From positions 41,677,305 through 41,741,304 of the forward strand of contig CM067549.1 in the NCBI GenBank assembly GCA_034509755.1: a stretch of DNA of 64,000 bases, written 5' to 3'. A program made the position numbers and the translations under genes. Source of the stretch: Anisodus tanguticus (lineage: Eukaryota > Streptophyta > Magnoliopsida > Solanales > Solanaceae). Under the pieces are notes generated by a model. That model made no database searches. It saw only the letters and a program-made list of their open reading frames with translations, and was not told the origin of the DNA. Shown here in pieces: positions 48,101 to 57,879 of the stretch. The first letter of the stretch is position 1, and the number at the start of each line of letters is the position of its first letter.

Positions 48101-49603
48101 CCAAGGTGGAGGTAAGGTCTGTGTACATTATATACTCCCCAGACCCCACGTTGTGGGATTTCACTGGGTATGTTGTTGTTGGCTGACTACTATCCATATA
48201 ACAGAAAAAATTTAGGAAACCAAAGCTCTAATAAGCAATTTTTGCACTAGAAAAAGGCAATGGCTAATAGCTTAGAAAGTCTACTTCACACAAATGAGAA
48301 TTCTAGAAAATTTTATACATTAATCTGCAAAACACAATAGCAATTTGGTAGCACTTCTTCGTCATCAAATTACAACCAAAGAACAAGCAGACCTCCATCA
48401 CCAAGAATGATAGTAGGCAACCCACAAGCTAAAACAAATATAAGCATCTAAAACACTGAATGCATCCTTAGAGAAGATAATGGAATCCAAATCCAACGAA
48501 AATAAAAGAGTGAAAGCGGAACAACAACAACAACAACAATCGCACCTCAATCCAAACTAATTGACATAGACTCTATGAATCTTAAAATATCCATTATGCT
48601 CTATTTGGACCCGAATCCTTTCCTATCTAACACCATACACTGGCACTGATAATAGGTTATCATGCCTAGGAGAGTACATCCTGACATTAACATATTCAAT
48701 ATTGTGAGGATTCAGCGTACATTTGACTAATTTTACTATGTGAAAACCTTTTCTTTTTTTTTGGTTATGTTGTATTCCTCAGCATTAAGGGTATGTTGGT
48801 CACCTCCAAAAAGTTGACTACTAGTAACTAATTACAGGGAGCCTAACAAATTTACTAATTGAATTGCATCATTTGGAAGGTTCTTTACACCAAAAATAAA
48901 GGGTACTGATACATTTCCCTTTATAACTGAATAGAAGCGAAACAATCCTCAAAACATCTTCCATTTCTCTCGCTCCAAATTGTCCACCATATGCAAGCTG
49001 GGATTATTCTCCACCTAATTTTACTTTGCTGCCAACCTAGCACAATTATCCTCCTTTATTTGGGACTTTGGACTGGTAGTGTGAGCTCAGATAGCAAAAT
49101 AAAATTAAGGGTGTGTTTTTTATGGAGGAAAATATTTTCTGGAAATTTTTTCTAATTTTCTCATGTTTGGTTGGTCAAATTGTATGAGAAGACAACATTT
49201 TCTTTGAGAAAACAAGTTCCTTAAAAATAGGAAGTGAAAACAATTTCTAAGTGGTGTTTCAAGTTCTTTGTCCCCTCATACCCACTAATGCCCTAACCCC
49301 CACCTCTTGAACACCCCAACCCCATACTGTTTTGCTTCATACTAAACACTCTAAAAAAAAGGTACAAGTGTTTAATGAATAACCTGCAAATTGTAAAGTG
49401 GAAAGAATCTTCTGGTATGAGCGTGCACAGTACAAGCATCCATACACCATTGGCCCTGTAACAAAGAGTTAGTAAAACAGATGCAAATTGAAAGGCATTT
49501 AGAGTAATAAAGGGGTACCTAAAACAGGACCGCGACCAGCTTCATCAATACCCATTATACAAGGTTTCGATGCCCAAATTGGGAGCTGCCCCAATGAACT
49601 CAT
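45104..49603 (-). CDS. RNASEH2A: ribonuclease H2 subunit A, catalytic (8 exons, 297 aa)
   Basis: Minus-strand exons, 5' to 3': 49603-49519, 49455-49384, 47556-47433, 47351-47264, 46909-46772, 46675-46588, 46480-46360 and 45281-45104 (stop TGA 45106-45104). They join to 894 nt with every phase matching. The enzyme cuts RNA in RNA-DNA hybrids and single ribonucleotides in nuclear DNA, with subunits B and C. The protein starts MSSLGQLPIWASKPC. The type 2 RNase H signature GIDEAGRGP places acidic residues at D20 and E21, VDTVGDPEKY gives D127 and TRDRAL gives D173; GSGYPGDP follows at about 192-200. The C-terminal 60 residues are acidic then basic (SKRQMK, KGRCKFFQARKLE). Length and exon layout fit plant RNASEH2A. 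Start choice: the first ATG before the conserved N terminus, with no upstream in-frame extension visible. Introns 2 and 7 carry transposons. Confidence 0.93.
45368..45665. mobile_element. Mutator-type MITE (298 bp) in RNASEH2A intron 7
   Basis: Long inverted arms begin GAGCGAATAGATTAAAAT on the left and GAGTGAATAGGTTAAAAC on the right (complement). They remain similar for about 75 bp, including ACCTAAACTAT. A perfect 9-bp duplication, AAAACTTAT, flanks them at 45359-45367 and 45666-45674; 9 bp with long arms is the hallmark of MULEs. No coding sequence. Confidence 0.82.
45913..46265. mobile_element. hAT MITE (353 bp) in RNASEH2A intron 7
   Basis: The ends TAGGGGTGGTAAAATTACC and, in complement, TAGGGTGTCAAATGGGCGG are flanked by a perfect 8-bp duplication, AATGAGAT (45905-45912 and 46266-46273). 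It is non-coding. It lies about 95 bp from the exon 7 donor at 46359. Confidence 0.82.
48066..48182 (+). mobile_element. 117-bp RTE/SINE 3'-end insertion in RNASEH2A intron 2
   Basis: It begins GAGCCGAGGTCTCCCGG and ends GGTATGTTGTTGTTGG, the same 3' module seen (opposite strand) at 31331 and 37006. An 11-bp duplication, CTGACTACTAT, flanks it at 48055-48065 and 48183-48193. It is either an extremely truncated RTE copy or a SINE sharing the RTE tail. The short size and clean duplication show that reverse transcription began at this tail. Confidence 0.82.
48521..48690 (-). mobile_element. second RTE/SINE-type tail, minus strand
   Basis: An (ACA)n run at 48521-48540 is followed by CACCTCAATCCAAACTAATT and CTATGAATCTT. 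In complement this is a (TTG)n-tailed 3' module of the kind common in plants as '...AGTTGGGGTCGGCTATATGAATCC'. It is diverged and its outer end is not clear. Confidence 0.5.
48745..49075 (-). mobile_element. L1-type LINE 3' remnant in RNASEH2A intron 2
   Basis: On the minus strand it reads CIWWTIWSERNGRCFEDCF, the conserved C-terminal end of plant L1 ORF2, followed by untranslated sequence. It ends in an A-rich run at about 48750-48765. Strongly truncated. Confidence 0.6.
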
Positions 49604-49680
49604 TTCCCCCCTTTCACTATTACTGCCCCCTTTCTTTTCTTTCTATCTATCCATCCATCTGCTCACTTCTCGCAAAGAAA

Positions 49681-50082
49681 GGGTGTGTTTGGTACGAAGG
49701 AAAATGTTTTACGTGAAATATTTTTTTGGAAATTAAGTGCTTTTTATCTATTTTTTAATATTTAGTAAATAAGTAAATAAATATTATCTCAAAAACATTT
49801 ACATGTAATTTAGCAAAATGCTATGGGTGGGATGGGGTAGAAGTGGGGGGGTTCAGGGGTGGTGGGGAGTGGGATGGTCAAGGGATGGGGGTTTGGGGGT
49901 GTTGGGACGTGGGGAGGAGACAGTGAATTTGATATGTAACTTGTGGAACTTGTTTTTACTGCTTTCATTAATGAAGTCATTTTTCTTTTATTAAGCAATT
50001 TAATTTTTTAGAAAAAATATTTTTCAAAAATTTTGATCAATCAAATATAAAAAATTGGATTTTTCGGAAAAACACACCCATA
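49681..50082. mobile_element. inverted-repeat element ~80 bp upstream of RNASEH2A
   Basis: The left end GGGTGTGTTTGGTACGAAGG and the right end, in complement, GGGTGTGTTTTTCCGAAAAA form terminal inverted repeats. A related left end occurs in intron 2 at about 49109 (GGGTGTGTTTTTTATGGAGG). I found no target duplication, so the family is open. It probably lies in the promoter or 5' UTR of RNASEH2A. Confidence 0.55.
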
Positions 50083-50507
50083 AGGTAAAATTTATCAAAT
50101 TATTCTTATTTAACAAAAGTAGATTGATTGTTTTTTAAAATACCGTGCATACTTTTTTAATGTTAAGATTATAATTGAAAATAAATAGTCGACTTTAATT
50201 TTGAATTAGATAATTATTTTAAAATAATTTTTTTAAGCTAAAAGAATGTTAAAATGGGATGAAGGACATATACTTAAAACCATTCTTATCTTATGATATT
50301 GCATAGCCTGTCTTTGTTCTGCCTTAGGTATTTTTAGACCCTTATTAGTTACTAGAATTCCAATAAATTTGAGAAATATTTAGGTAATAATAAAAGTAAA
50401 ATTGAAAAGGAAAATTAAATTTCTTTTTATTTGTTAAAATGATTAAGTGTAAAAGAGAAAAAATATACTTTTACTATACCAAATGTATAAACGATGTGTA
50501 AGACATA
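50083..50507. other. AT-rich intergenic sequence
   Basis: No gene, RNA or element end that I can support. Confidence 0.4.
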
Positions 50508-50760
50508 CTTTCTCCGGATTAAAAAGAGTGTCCACTTAGTCTTTATTTTTTTTTATAAAAAAATTGTTTACTTACCAAATCAAAAAAGAATTGATCTTAC
50601 TTTTTTAGATTTGCTCTTATTAAATGTTAGGTGACCAAATTCTAACACATAGTTAATTAGAAGCATTTTAGTCAAATTATCATTTTTATCTAAAAATTTG
50701 TATTTTCTTACAGGGTGCCGCAAATGACTAAGTGAACACTTTTTTGTGATCCGGAGAGAG
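50508..50760. mobile_element. Stowaway-like MITE (253 bp)
   Basis: The ends CTTTCTCCGGATTAAAAAGA and, in complement, CTCTCTCCGGATCACAAAAA extend as inverted arms to ...CACTTAGTC. TA dinucleotides flank both sides (50506-50507 and 50761-50762). The 'CTCCCTCCG' type start and TA target are characteristic of Stowaway/Tc1-mariner MITEs. Confidence 0.8.
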
Positions 50761-50931
50761 TATTATTTTAATATACAATGAGTGCATTATAGTCAAGTTG
50801 GTTCAACCAAATGAATGAATGAATGAATAAGATTGGGTCAATATTATTATGGCAGAATAATTTGGGAGACTCTTTTACCTATCCTGATTTGTCATTTCAG
50901 TGTTTGTACTTCTCAAAGTTTCATCCAAAAC

Positions 50932-52163
50932 TAGGGATGGCAACAGATCGGATTTGGACCGTATCCTACTAGATCCAGATCCAGATTCGTTTTTCATACC
51001 TGGATCCATATCAATCGGGTCCATAAAAATCAGATCCAAATACGAATCCATCGGATCCACCGGGTCCACGGATCGGATCTGGATTCACATGTAAAAAAAT
51101 TGTCTTGAATAATATTCCCTTTTCCAACTGGTAATACTAATAATCACAACTTAATTTTTCCTTGATTTAATGTGGAAAATTTGAAAACGTGCTTATATAG
51201 AATTGCACAATATTTATGTGTGGATGATACTCATGTTAATTATAGAATGAAGTTAGTAGTTATGAATTTGGAGGATGAGGCATTATCTTAGCATCAGTCG
51301 TACTTGAAGTGTAGACACACTCTTGTGTTACCTAGTTAGGATGAATATTTGCTAGCACTAACTGAAACATTTGGAGATGATTTTGTCAATTCAATGATGA
51401 AGCTTAAACAGTTGAGACAGACTAGAACGGTGACGGAGTTTGAGTTTGCATTTGACAGGATTACTATCACAATGTAATCTATCTAATGAGCAGACTATCT
51501 CTTATTTTCTAAGGGGTTAAAGGAAGAATTGATTGGTACTATTTTGATGCATGAGTCTCAGACATTGTCTAAGGTGTATAGGCTTGCTAGATTAGCTGAA
51601 GCAACTATGAATGCTAATGCTAGAAATCACAAGTCAACTGGTGTGCGTAGTGGAGTTGTGAAAAAGGATAATACAATTCCTAGATTTGCTAATTTCAACT
51701 ACTAACAGAATTCTAGATTAGCTCTACATGCTACTAATCACCCTTCCACCCATGCTAAAGGCACTTTTCGAAGCCACGGAAGAGACGTGAATTGCAAGGA
51801 TGTCCTTAGCAATTTTTTTGTAAAGTAGGATACATTTGATCCCTTTTCCACCAATTAAGTATACCAAAATCATCATTCTCAGGTATAGGATCATCCTCCC
51901 AAGAAATTATGAAAAAAATTTAAAAAATACTTATAAAATTACATTATATGTTATTGATATATTTAATAAAAAATGAATTCAGGGCTCGAATCTGGACCGA
52001 ATACGGATCTCAAATACAAGATTCAAATCCAGATCCGATCCGTCATAAACGGATACGGGTCCGATCCGGATTCGTCGAATTCAAATTTTGAAGATTCATA
52101 TCCTATAAAACGGATCTGGATCCATCGGATCCGGATCGGGTCCAGCATCCACTGCCATCTCTA
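50932..52163. mobile_element. hAT element A with TAGGGATGGCAA ends (1232 bp), carrying a gag fragment
   Basis: It begins TAGGGATGGCAACAGATCGG and ends, in complement, TAGAGATGGCAGTGGATGC. The outer 8-mers TCCAAAAC (50924-50931) and TCCATATC (52164-52171) match at six of eight positions. The subterminal 130-200 bp on each side are packed with GATCC/GGATC units. The same ends occur in elements B and C, but this one is about 400 bp longer because its middle holds a gag-like segment (51240-51800). Confidence 0.75.
51240..51800 (+). pseudogene. retrotransposon gag fragment inside hAT element A
   Basis: In one plus-strand frame, with stops, it reads DEYLLALTETFGDDFVNSMM, then TRTVTEFEFAFDR, FSKGLKEELIGTILMHESQT and LARLAEATMNANAR. 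The pattern 'KGLK.E....V......L..VY.LARL.E' is typical of Ty3/gypsy Gag. No LTR lies next to it, and elements B and C lack it. It may have been captured by the DNA element or inserted as a partial reverse transcript. Confidence 0.6.
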
Positions 52164-52295
52164 TCCATATCACTGAATATGTCCATAACATGTTATTTAA
52201 ATATGTAGCATTAAGTTAGATGAGTTGGTGCCTCCAGGGGCACAGGCGAGTTGGTAAGTGGCAAGGTGATTGGGGTACAACCACTTCGATGTCAC

Positions 52296-52307
52296 GGGTT
52301 CGAATCC
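52296..52307 (+). promoter_or_regulatory. RNA polymerase III B box of the SINE
   Basis: GGGTTCGAATCC, a strong match to GGTTCGANNCC. There is no tRNA cloverleaf, so it is not a tRNA gene. Confidence 0.8.
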
Positions 52308-52384
52308 GTGTGGTGACAGTCTTTGCTGAAATATTACAAGGTTTGTTGCTGGGTTCGTGTCCCGTTGGTCCTCTCCCTTGCAGG

Positions 52385-53206
52385 TAGGGATGGCAACGGA
52401 TCGGATCTGGACCGGATCCTACTAGATCCAGATCCAGATCCGTTTTTCACACCTGAATTCGATCCGGATCCGGATCCATCGGTCCATAAAAATCAGATCC
52501 AAATCCGGATCCATCGGATCCACCGGGTCCACGGATCGGATCTGGATCCACATGTAAAAAAAATTTGTCTTGCTAAGAATGTAACCTTGCGTAGATTTTT
52601 TTTTAAAACTGACAAACAATTTTTACTTATCTAACAGTTTACTGTGTTTCAATTTTGAAATGTTCATATGAGATATTTTGTTCGTTGTCTCGTTTTGATT
52701 GTGAGCTATTAATTGAAAATGTTGGACAATGATAATAGTTTTGAAAAATGCTGACTAGTATTTCCACAATTCAGAACTTGCATGTGCTTGGAATCTTCAC
52801 AAATGAAGTGAATATAATTTTAACTACTTGTCTATGGAGATGTTAGTCATTCACTAATATAACATTGATTTTATTATCGAAGTTTAATCTTTATTTTTTG
52901 GTTTTTGAGTTAACGCGGGGATAAATTAAACTTGTTTTGAGAATTAAACTTGCAAGGATATGCTTAGCAATTTTAAGAAAACACTTATAAAATTACATTC
53001 TAGGTTATGAATATATTTAACAAAAAACGGATCCACGGGTCGGATCTGGACCGGATACGGATCTCAAATACAAGATCCAGATCCAGATCCGATCCGTCAG
53101 AAATGGATCCGGGTCCGATCCGGATCCGTCCGATCCAAATTTTGAAGATCCATATCCTATAAAACGGATCTGGATCCACCGGGTCCAGGATCCATTGCCA
53201 TCTCTA
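52385..53206. mobile_element. hAT element B (822 bp) nested in the SINE
   Basis: The ends TAGGGATGGCAACGGATCGG and, in complement, TAGAGATGGCAATGGATCC are flanked by a perfect 8-bp duplication, CTTGCAGG (52377-52384 and 53207-53214). It is non-coding, with dense GATCC motifs near both ends. It is about 90% similar to element C. Confidence 0.88.
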
Positions 53207-53327
53207 CTTGCAGGGCTGTTGAGTGCGCATATCCCTCGATTTACATCTCACCTGGCCAAGGGGCCTCTGATATAGGTAGGGGGTTTCGCCCTCGGAACTT
53301 TCCCCGTCACAAAGTTAGATGAGTTGG

Positions 53328-54033
53328 CAAAAGTGCGTAAGGTACACGTGTATAAAGCTGAGTGAAGGCAAAAATTTTGATTAAAAAATAAAGATTTTAA
53401 AAAGGAAAAAGAAGAAAACAAATATAATTAAGAAAACATATTTCTCAACCCCAGTCCATCTTCTTCATCGCTCCCCCCCACCCCTCTCTGCGCAGCCACC
53501 CTCCCCATGTTCTTCTTCTTCATCGCCCCTTCCTCCGCCCTCCCCCCACCCACCCACCCACCACCTCACCCAAACCACTACCACCACCCTTAAGGGGAAA
53601 ATAGAAGGTCACTATGTATACATCACTTCAATGGACCGATGAATCTACCCAGCAACTTCCACCAGTGAAAATAAGAAAGCTTTTTCACCAAAAAGAAGTC
53701 AAATTTAGAGCATCAAAATACAGACCCAGATGTGAAATTCGATCACCTGGAATGGATTTTATCAAGAAAATCGAAATTTTTGGAATGAGGTGACTTTAGA
53801 AGGTGATTATTGGTGGTTTGAAAAGGAGTAAAACTGAAAATCTTGAATTTGATTAAAGGTTTTTGGAGAAAAAAAATCACAAGGCTACTACAGAGAAGAT
53901 AGGTTTGAGATTTTCCCCTTTTTTTTTTAAAAAAAAGAATAAATTTGATTTTCTTAAAAAAAAAGATATTTAAAAATATATATGATGGCATGGCTTTAAT
54001 TTATCTAGGTGGATCTGATGTATTTTTCATATC
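53328..54033. other. no gene; C-rich low-complexity tract
   Basis: A pyrimidine- and C-rich tract (about 53450-53590) lies in otherwise AT-rich DNA. The 82-codon minus frame at 53743-53991 is mostly K/F/I from poly-A/T and is not convincing. Confidence 0.4.
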
Positions 54034-54041
54034 CTCGTGTG

Positions 54042-54859
54042 TAGGGATGGCAACGGATCGGATCTGGACCGGATCCTACTAGATCCAGATCCAGATCCGT
54101 TTTTCATACCTGAATCCAGATTCGGATCCATAAAAATCATATCCAAATCCGGATCCATTGGATCCGCCGGGTCCACGGATCGGATCTGGATCCACACGTA
54201 AAAACATTTACCTTGCTAAAAATGTAACCTTGCTAAGAATTTTTTTTTGAACTGACAAACGATTTTTACTTAGCTAACAGTTTAGTGTTTTTCAATTTTG
54301 AAATGTTCATATGAAATATTTTGTTCGTTGTCTCGTTTTGATTATGAGCTATTAATTAAAAATGTTGGACAATGACAATAGTTGTGGAAAATGCTGATTA
54401 ATATTTTTACAATGCAGAACTTGCATGTGCTTAGAATCTTCATAAATGAAGTGAATATAATTTTAACTACTTGTCTATGGAGATGTTAGTCATTCACTAA
54501 TATAACATTGATTTTATTATCGAAGTTACCTCTTTATTTTTTTGTTTTTGAGTTAACGCTGGGATAAATTAAATTTGTTTTGAGAATTAAACTTGCAAGG
54601 ATGTGCTTAACAATTTTAAGAAAATACTTATAAAATTACATTCTAGGTTATGAATATATTTAATAAAAAATGGATCCACGGGTCGGATCTGGCCGGATAC
54701 GGATCTCAAATACAAGATCCAGATCCAGATCCGATCCGTCAGAAACGGATCCGGGTCCTATCCGGATCCGTCGGGTTCAAATTTTGAAGATTCATATCCT
54801 ATAAAATGGATCTGGATACACCGGATCCGGACCGGATCCAGGATCCATTGCCATCTCTA
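54042..54859. mobile_element. hAT element C (818 bp)
   Basis: Same ends as B, flanked by a perfect 8-bp duplication, CTCGTGTG (54034-54041 and 54860-54867). Non-coding, with GATCC-rich subterminal arrays. Confidence 0.88.
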
Positions 54860-55287
54860 CTCGTGTGTGAGCAATACATAGCGTCAGATGTGTTTAAAAT
54901 ACACATTTTGGACATGTTCAGGGCCCGAATAAAATTTTGAGAACTACAAACATCGGGATACAAATCCGGACAAATACAAGGTCTCCTAGACTATTTCGCC
55001 TAATATTATTACTAATGCAAGTTTTCTTAAGACAACAAAAATCACGTGCTTCCAGATTGAATTTATTTCGCACAATAAGTGCTTCTAAACTGCACAAATT
55101 TAAATTTCAAAAGTTGAAAATATTCATAGAAGTGAGGTCAGCTATCATCAATTTTAACACTGTAGATAGAATTAATTGCTCTGGATATTGTATTCAGTAT
55201 GTACTCATAATTTGATGGAACTGGATCTAAGAAAACCGGATAACACAAATATAAGATAAAGTTGAACAAAAACAAATTATTGCGGTA

Positions 55288-55552
55288 CTTCCTCCGTTTC
55301 ATAAGAAGTAGCGTTTTAAGTTTTTTTATTTTGTTCAAAATAAATGGTGCTTTCGAATTTCAAAAACAAATTAATTTTATTTTTTTAAAATCATCCTTAT
55401 TTACATAATCAATAATCATTAAGTAATTTTTCTTTTCTAGACATTAATTAGGGTTAAGTTAGTAAAACACTCACAATTTTTTAGAAATGAATAATTTCTT
55501 AATGGGTGTGCATAACTACCTAAAAACATCACTTATTATTAAACAAATGGAG
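55288..55552. mobile_element. Stowaway-like MITE (265 bp)
   Basis: The left end CTTCCTCCGTTTCATAAGAA and the right end, in complement, CTCCATTTGTTTAATAATAA form inverted arms. TA flanks both sides (55286-55287 and 55553-55554). Confidence 0.72.
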
Positions 55553-55620
55553 TAGTAAAAAAAGAAAGATAAAGAGAAGTGTTTAGACATGTCTATGGTA
55601 ACCCCAAGCCAGACTGTAAG

Positions 55621-56244
55621 TGTAACGCCCCGAATCATGAATTGGGCGAAACACGACACTCGATGCCTGACTACATGTGATCGAGCGAACCACATGACTT
55701 GTTTATCATCATGGGCATAAAACACATGTACTAATATCGATTTAAAATATGTAAAACTGTATAGTTAAAATGGTCTGAAATATCATAGCGAAATATCTAA
55801 AATATTATGAATCTGAATAACTGTAATCTGTCGTGACATGATGAACTACTCTAGTCTATGAAACCTCTGAACCATAAGTCTGATTGCAAAACTGTTTTAT
55901 CAGGACAAGGCTCTTGTATACCTTTATCATAATGCATAATCATAAACATAACTAGACTGACATCCTGAATGAGATGGGGCTCACCAAATAGCTGATACTG
56001 AAGTAATCCTACTGATCAGATCCGTCTCCATGAAACTCAACACCTGCACCGTGAAGCGCAGGCCCCATGCAAAGGGACGTTAGTACATTTGAATTGTACT
56101 GTATATAAAGCAATTGAAAGAATAAGCAAGCATATGAAATAATAGGACATGAAACTGAAACTGAAACTGTAACATGAGCATTATCTGGCATGAGTATAAA
56201 ACATGTGTAAAATCTATAAAGTTGTGTATGTGCATATCTATATA

Positions 56245-56314
<70 letters not shown>

Positions 56315-57648
56315 GAGAGAGAGATCAGTAGACTAACCGACAACATGAAACACCACGTGGGTACTTGGAGTCTGGTACCTGGCCCGACCAGAAAAGCTCT
56401 CACATACCTTGTCGGGGTATGAGACATGAACATGACATGAAAGGATTCAATTTGTAATCTGAAGGTATCGTCCTCTGGAGGAGTGACCTTATCCTACGAT
56501 GGCATACGTAGTTTCAGGCTATCCGAGCCTTCTCGGTAAACTATGCAACTCCCAAAATATGTACTTGAGAATAGTGGTTTGTAAGCCCATGGGTTTCATG
56601 AAAGCAACTTGTAAAGCATGGTTTGAAATCATAATTTAGCATGTGAAATAAATATATCATATAACTTGTATAAATCATAAAAAGCATATATAATTTCATG
56701 GACTGAGTAACATTGATCATAACTTGTAATTTAGGAACTCATGGAATTCAAACATGTGTTCACGAATTACGGACATGTTTATGACAATCATAATGACATA
56801 TCATGAATACAATAACGAACCGTAATATATGCATGATATATATATATATTTATATATATATAGTACCACATGTGATTAGGGTTATCATGATAATAGAGTT
56901 AAAACCCTAAGTTACGAAATTTCATGATTTTATGGAATAACGTGGCGTGGGAAAGAACATGGATATTTCCACACGTGGATAGAAACTCTACATACCTTAA
57001 TTGCTCCAAAACATGTCTTAAAAAATTGAACTTGGAAGGAGGAATCAAAAGCTTGAACCTTGAAACATTGGATTGGGTTATCTTGAAACCCTAGGTTAAG
57101 AACAATGGATTTTTACTTAGAATCCATGAGGATTACATTAGAATTGCGTGAGAGAGACTTACCTTGATGTAGGAGAAAGTTGGGAAGAGAGAAACTTCGT
57201 TCTAGGGCTTGGGGATTATGAAAACTGATTTTGCAGAACTAAGTTTCGTATTTATACTGTTTTCTGTCAGAATGATTTGACGGCTGAATTCGACGGACCG
57301 TCGAATTTTTCTATGGTCTGGTCTGGATCGTACGGTCCGTATAATTGGACTGTCATGAAATTTTCAATTTGCTAGTGTTCTGTAAAAGCTGAGGGGATTT
57401 GACGGTAAGAAGGGACGGACCGTAACTTTTTATATGGTATGTATAATATATTGTTGAACCATCAATTCCATAAAGGAATTGTACAGTCAAAATTTTGACT
57501 GGCCGTAAAATATTTTACTGTCCGTATAACCTGGCGTAAAATCAAGTCTGCAGAACTGAAACTGGTTTTCAACTTTAAACTCCTCGTTTTGATTTCCTAA
57601 ACCCCTGAATCATAAATATGACTTAGTTTAAAGGTATAAGGTGTTACA
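55621..57648 (-). repeat. 3' LTR of a minus-strand Ty3/gypsy element (2028 bp)
   Basis: On the plus strand it runs from TGTAACGCCCCGAATC to AAGGTGTTACA, TG...CA in both directions. It lies just left of the end of a gypsy pol on the minus strand. The 5 bp outside is GTAAG; the partner copy lies beyond the window. A (TA)n(TG)n(GA)n microsatellite sits at 56248-56322. Near its right end, the U3 start in element orientation, are ACGGACCGT-type palindromes. Confidence 0.82.
56248..56322 (+). repeat. compound (TA)n(TG)n(GA)n microsatellite
   Basis: About 20 TA, then about 13 TG, then a short GA run, all inside the gypsy LTR. Frames at 56080-56433 and 56174-56422 are produced by this repeat. Confidence 0.9.
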
Positions 57649-57879
57649 ATATCTACCCCTTGGGATCATTTATCATCAAATGATGGGTTGTGGTTAAGAA
57701 AGAGACTGAACATAGTGTGAGTACATGAATGTGAAGAAACATGACATGAAACATGGAAACTGAACTGCATGATTATATGAGGATATGGAACGTGGGTACT
57801 GAATACATGAACATGAAACATGAGACATGGATACGCAAAGGACATGACACTACCTTATCAGGTTTCTGTTTGCTCCTCG

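Larger units (their letters stand above)
52229..53311 (+). mobile_element. tRNA-derived SINE interrupted by hAT element B
   Basis: The SINE proper is 52229-52384 plus 53215-53311, about 250 bp. It shows an A-box-like GGCGAGTTGGTAAGTGG and a B box GGGTTCGAATCC (52296-52307), the internal RNA polymerase III promoter of tRNA-derived SINEs. A perfect 16-bp duplication, AAGTTAGATGAGTTGG, lies at 52213-52228 and 53312-53327. The tail is GTCACA rather than a long poly-A. Confidence 0.85.

Noticed and set aside
52296..52307. tRNA gene at the B box
   Set aside because: A and B boxes are present, but there is no acceptor stem or anticodon arm, and a 16-bp duplication frames the unit. It is a SINE.
53743..53991. 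82-codon minus-strand frame
   Set aside because: Mostly K, F and I from poly-A/T; no motif.
56080..56433. Opposing frames over the TA/TG microsatellite
   Set aside because: They consist of Y-I and T-H repeats created by the microsatellite in both strands.
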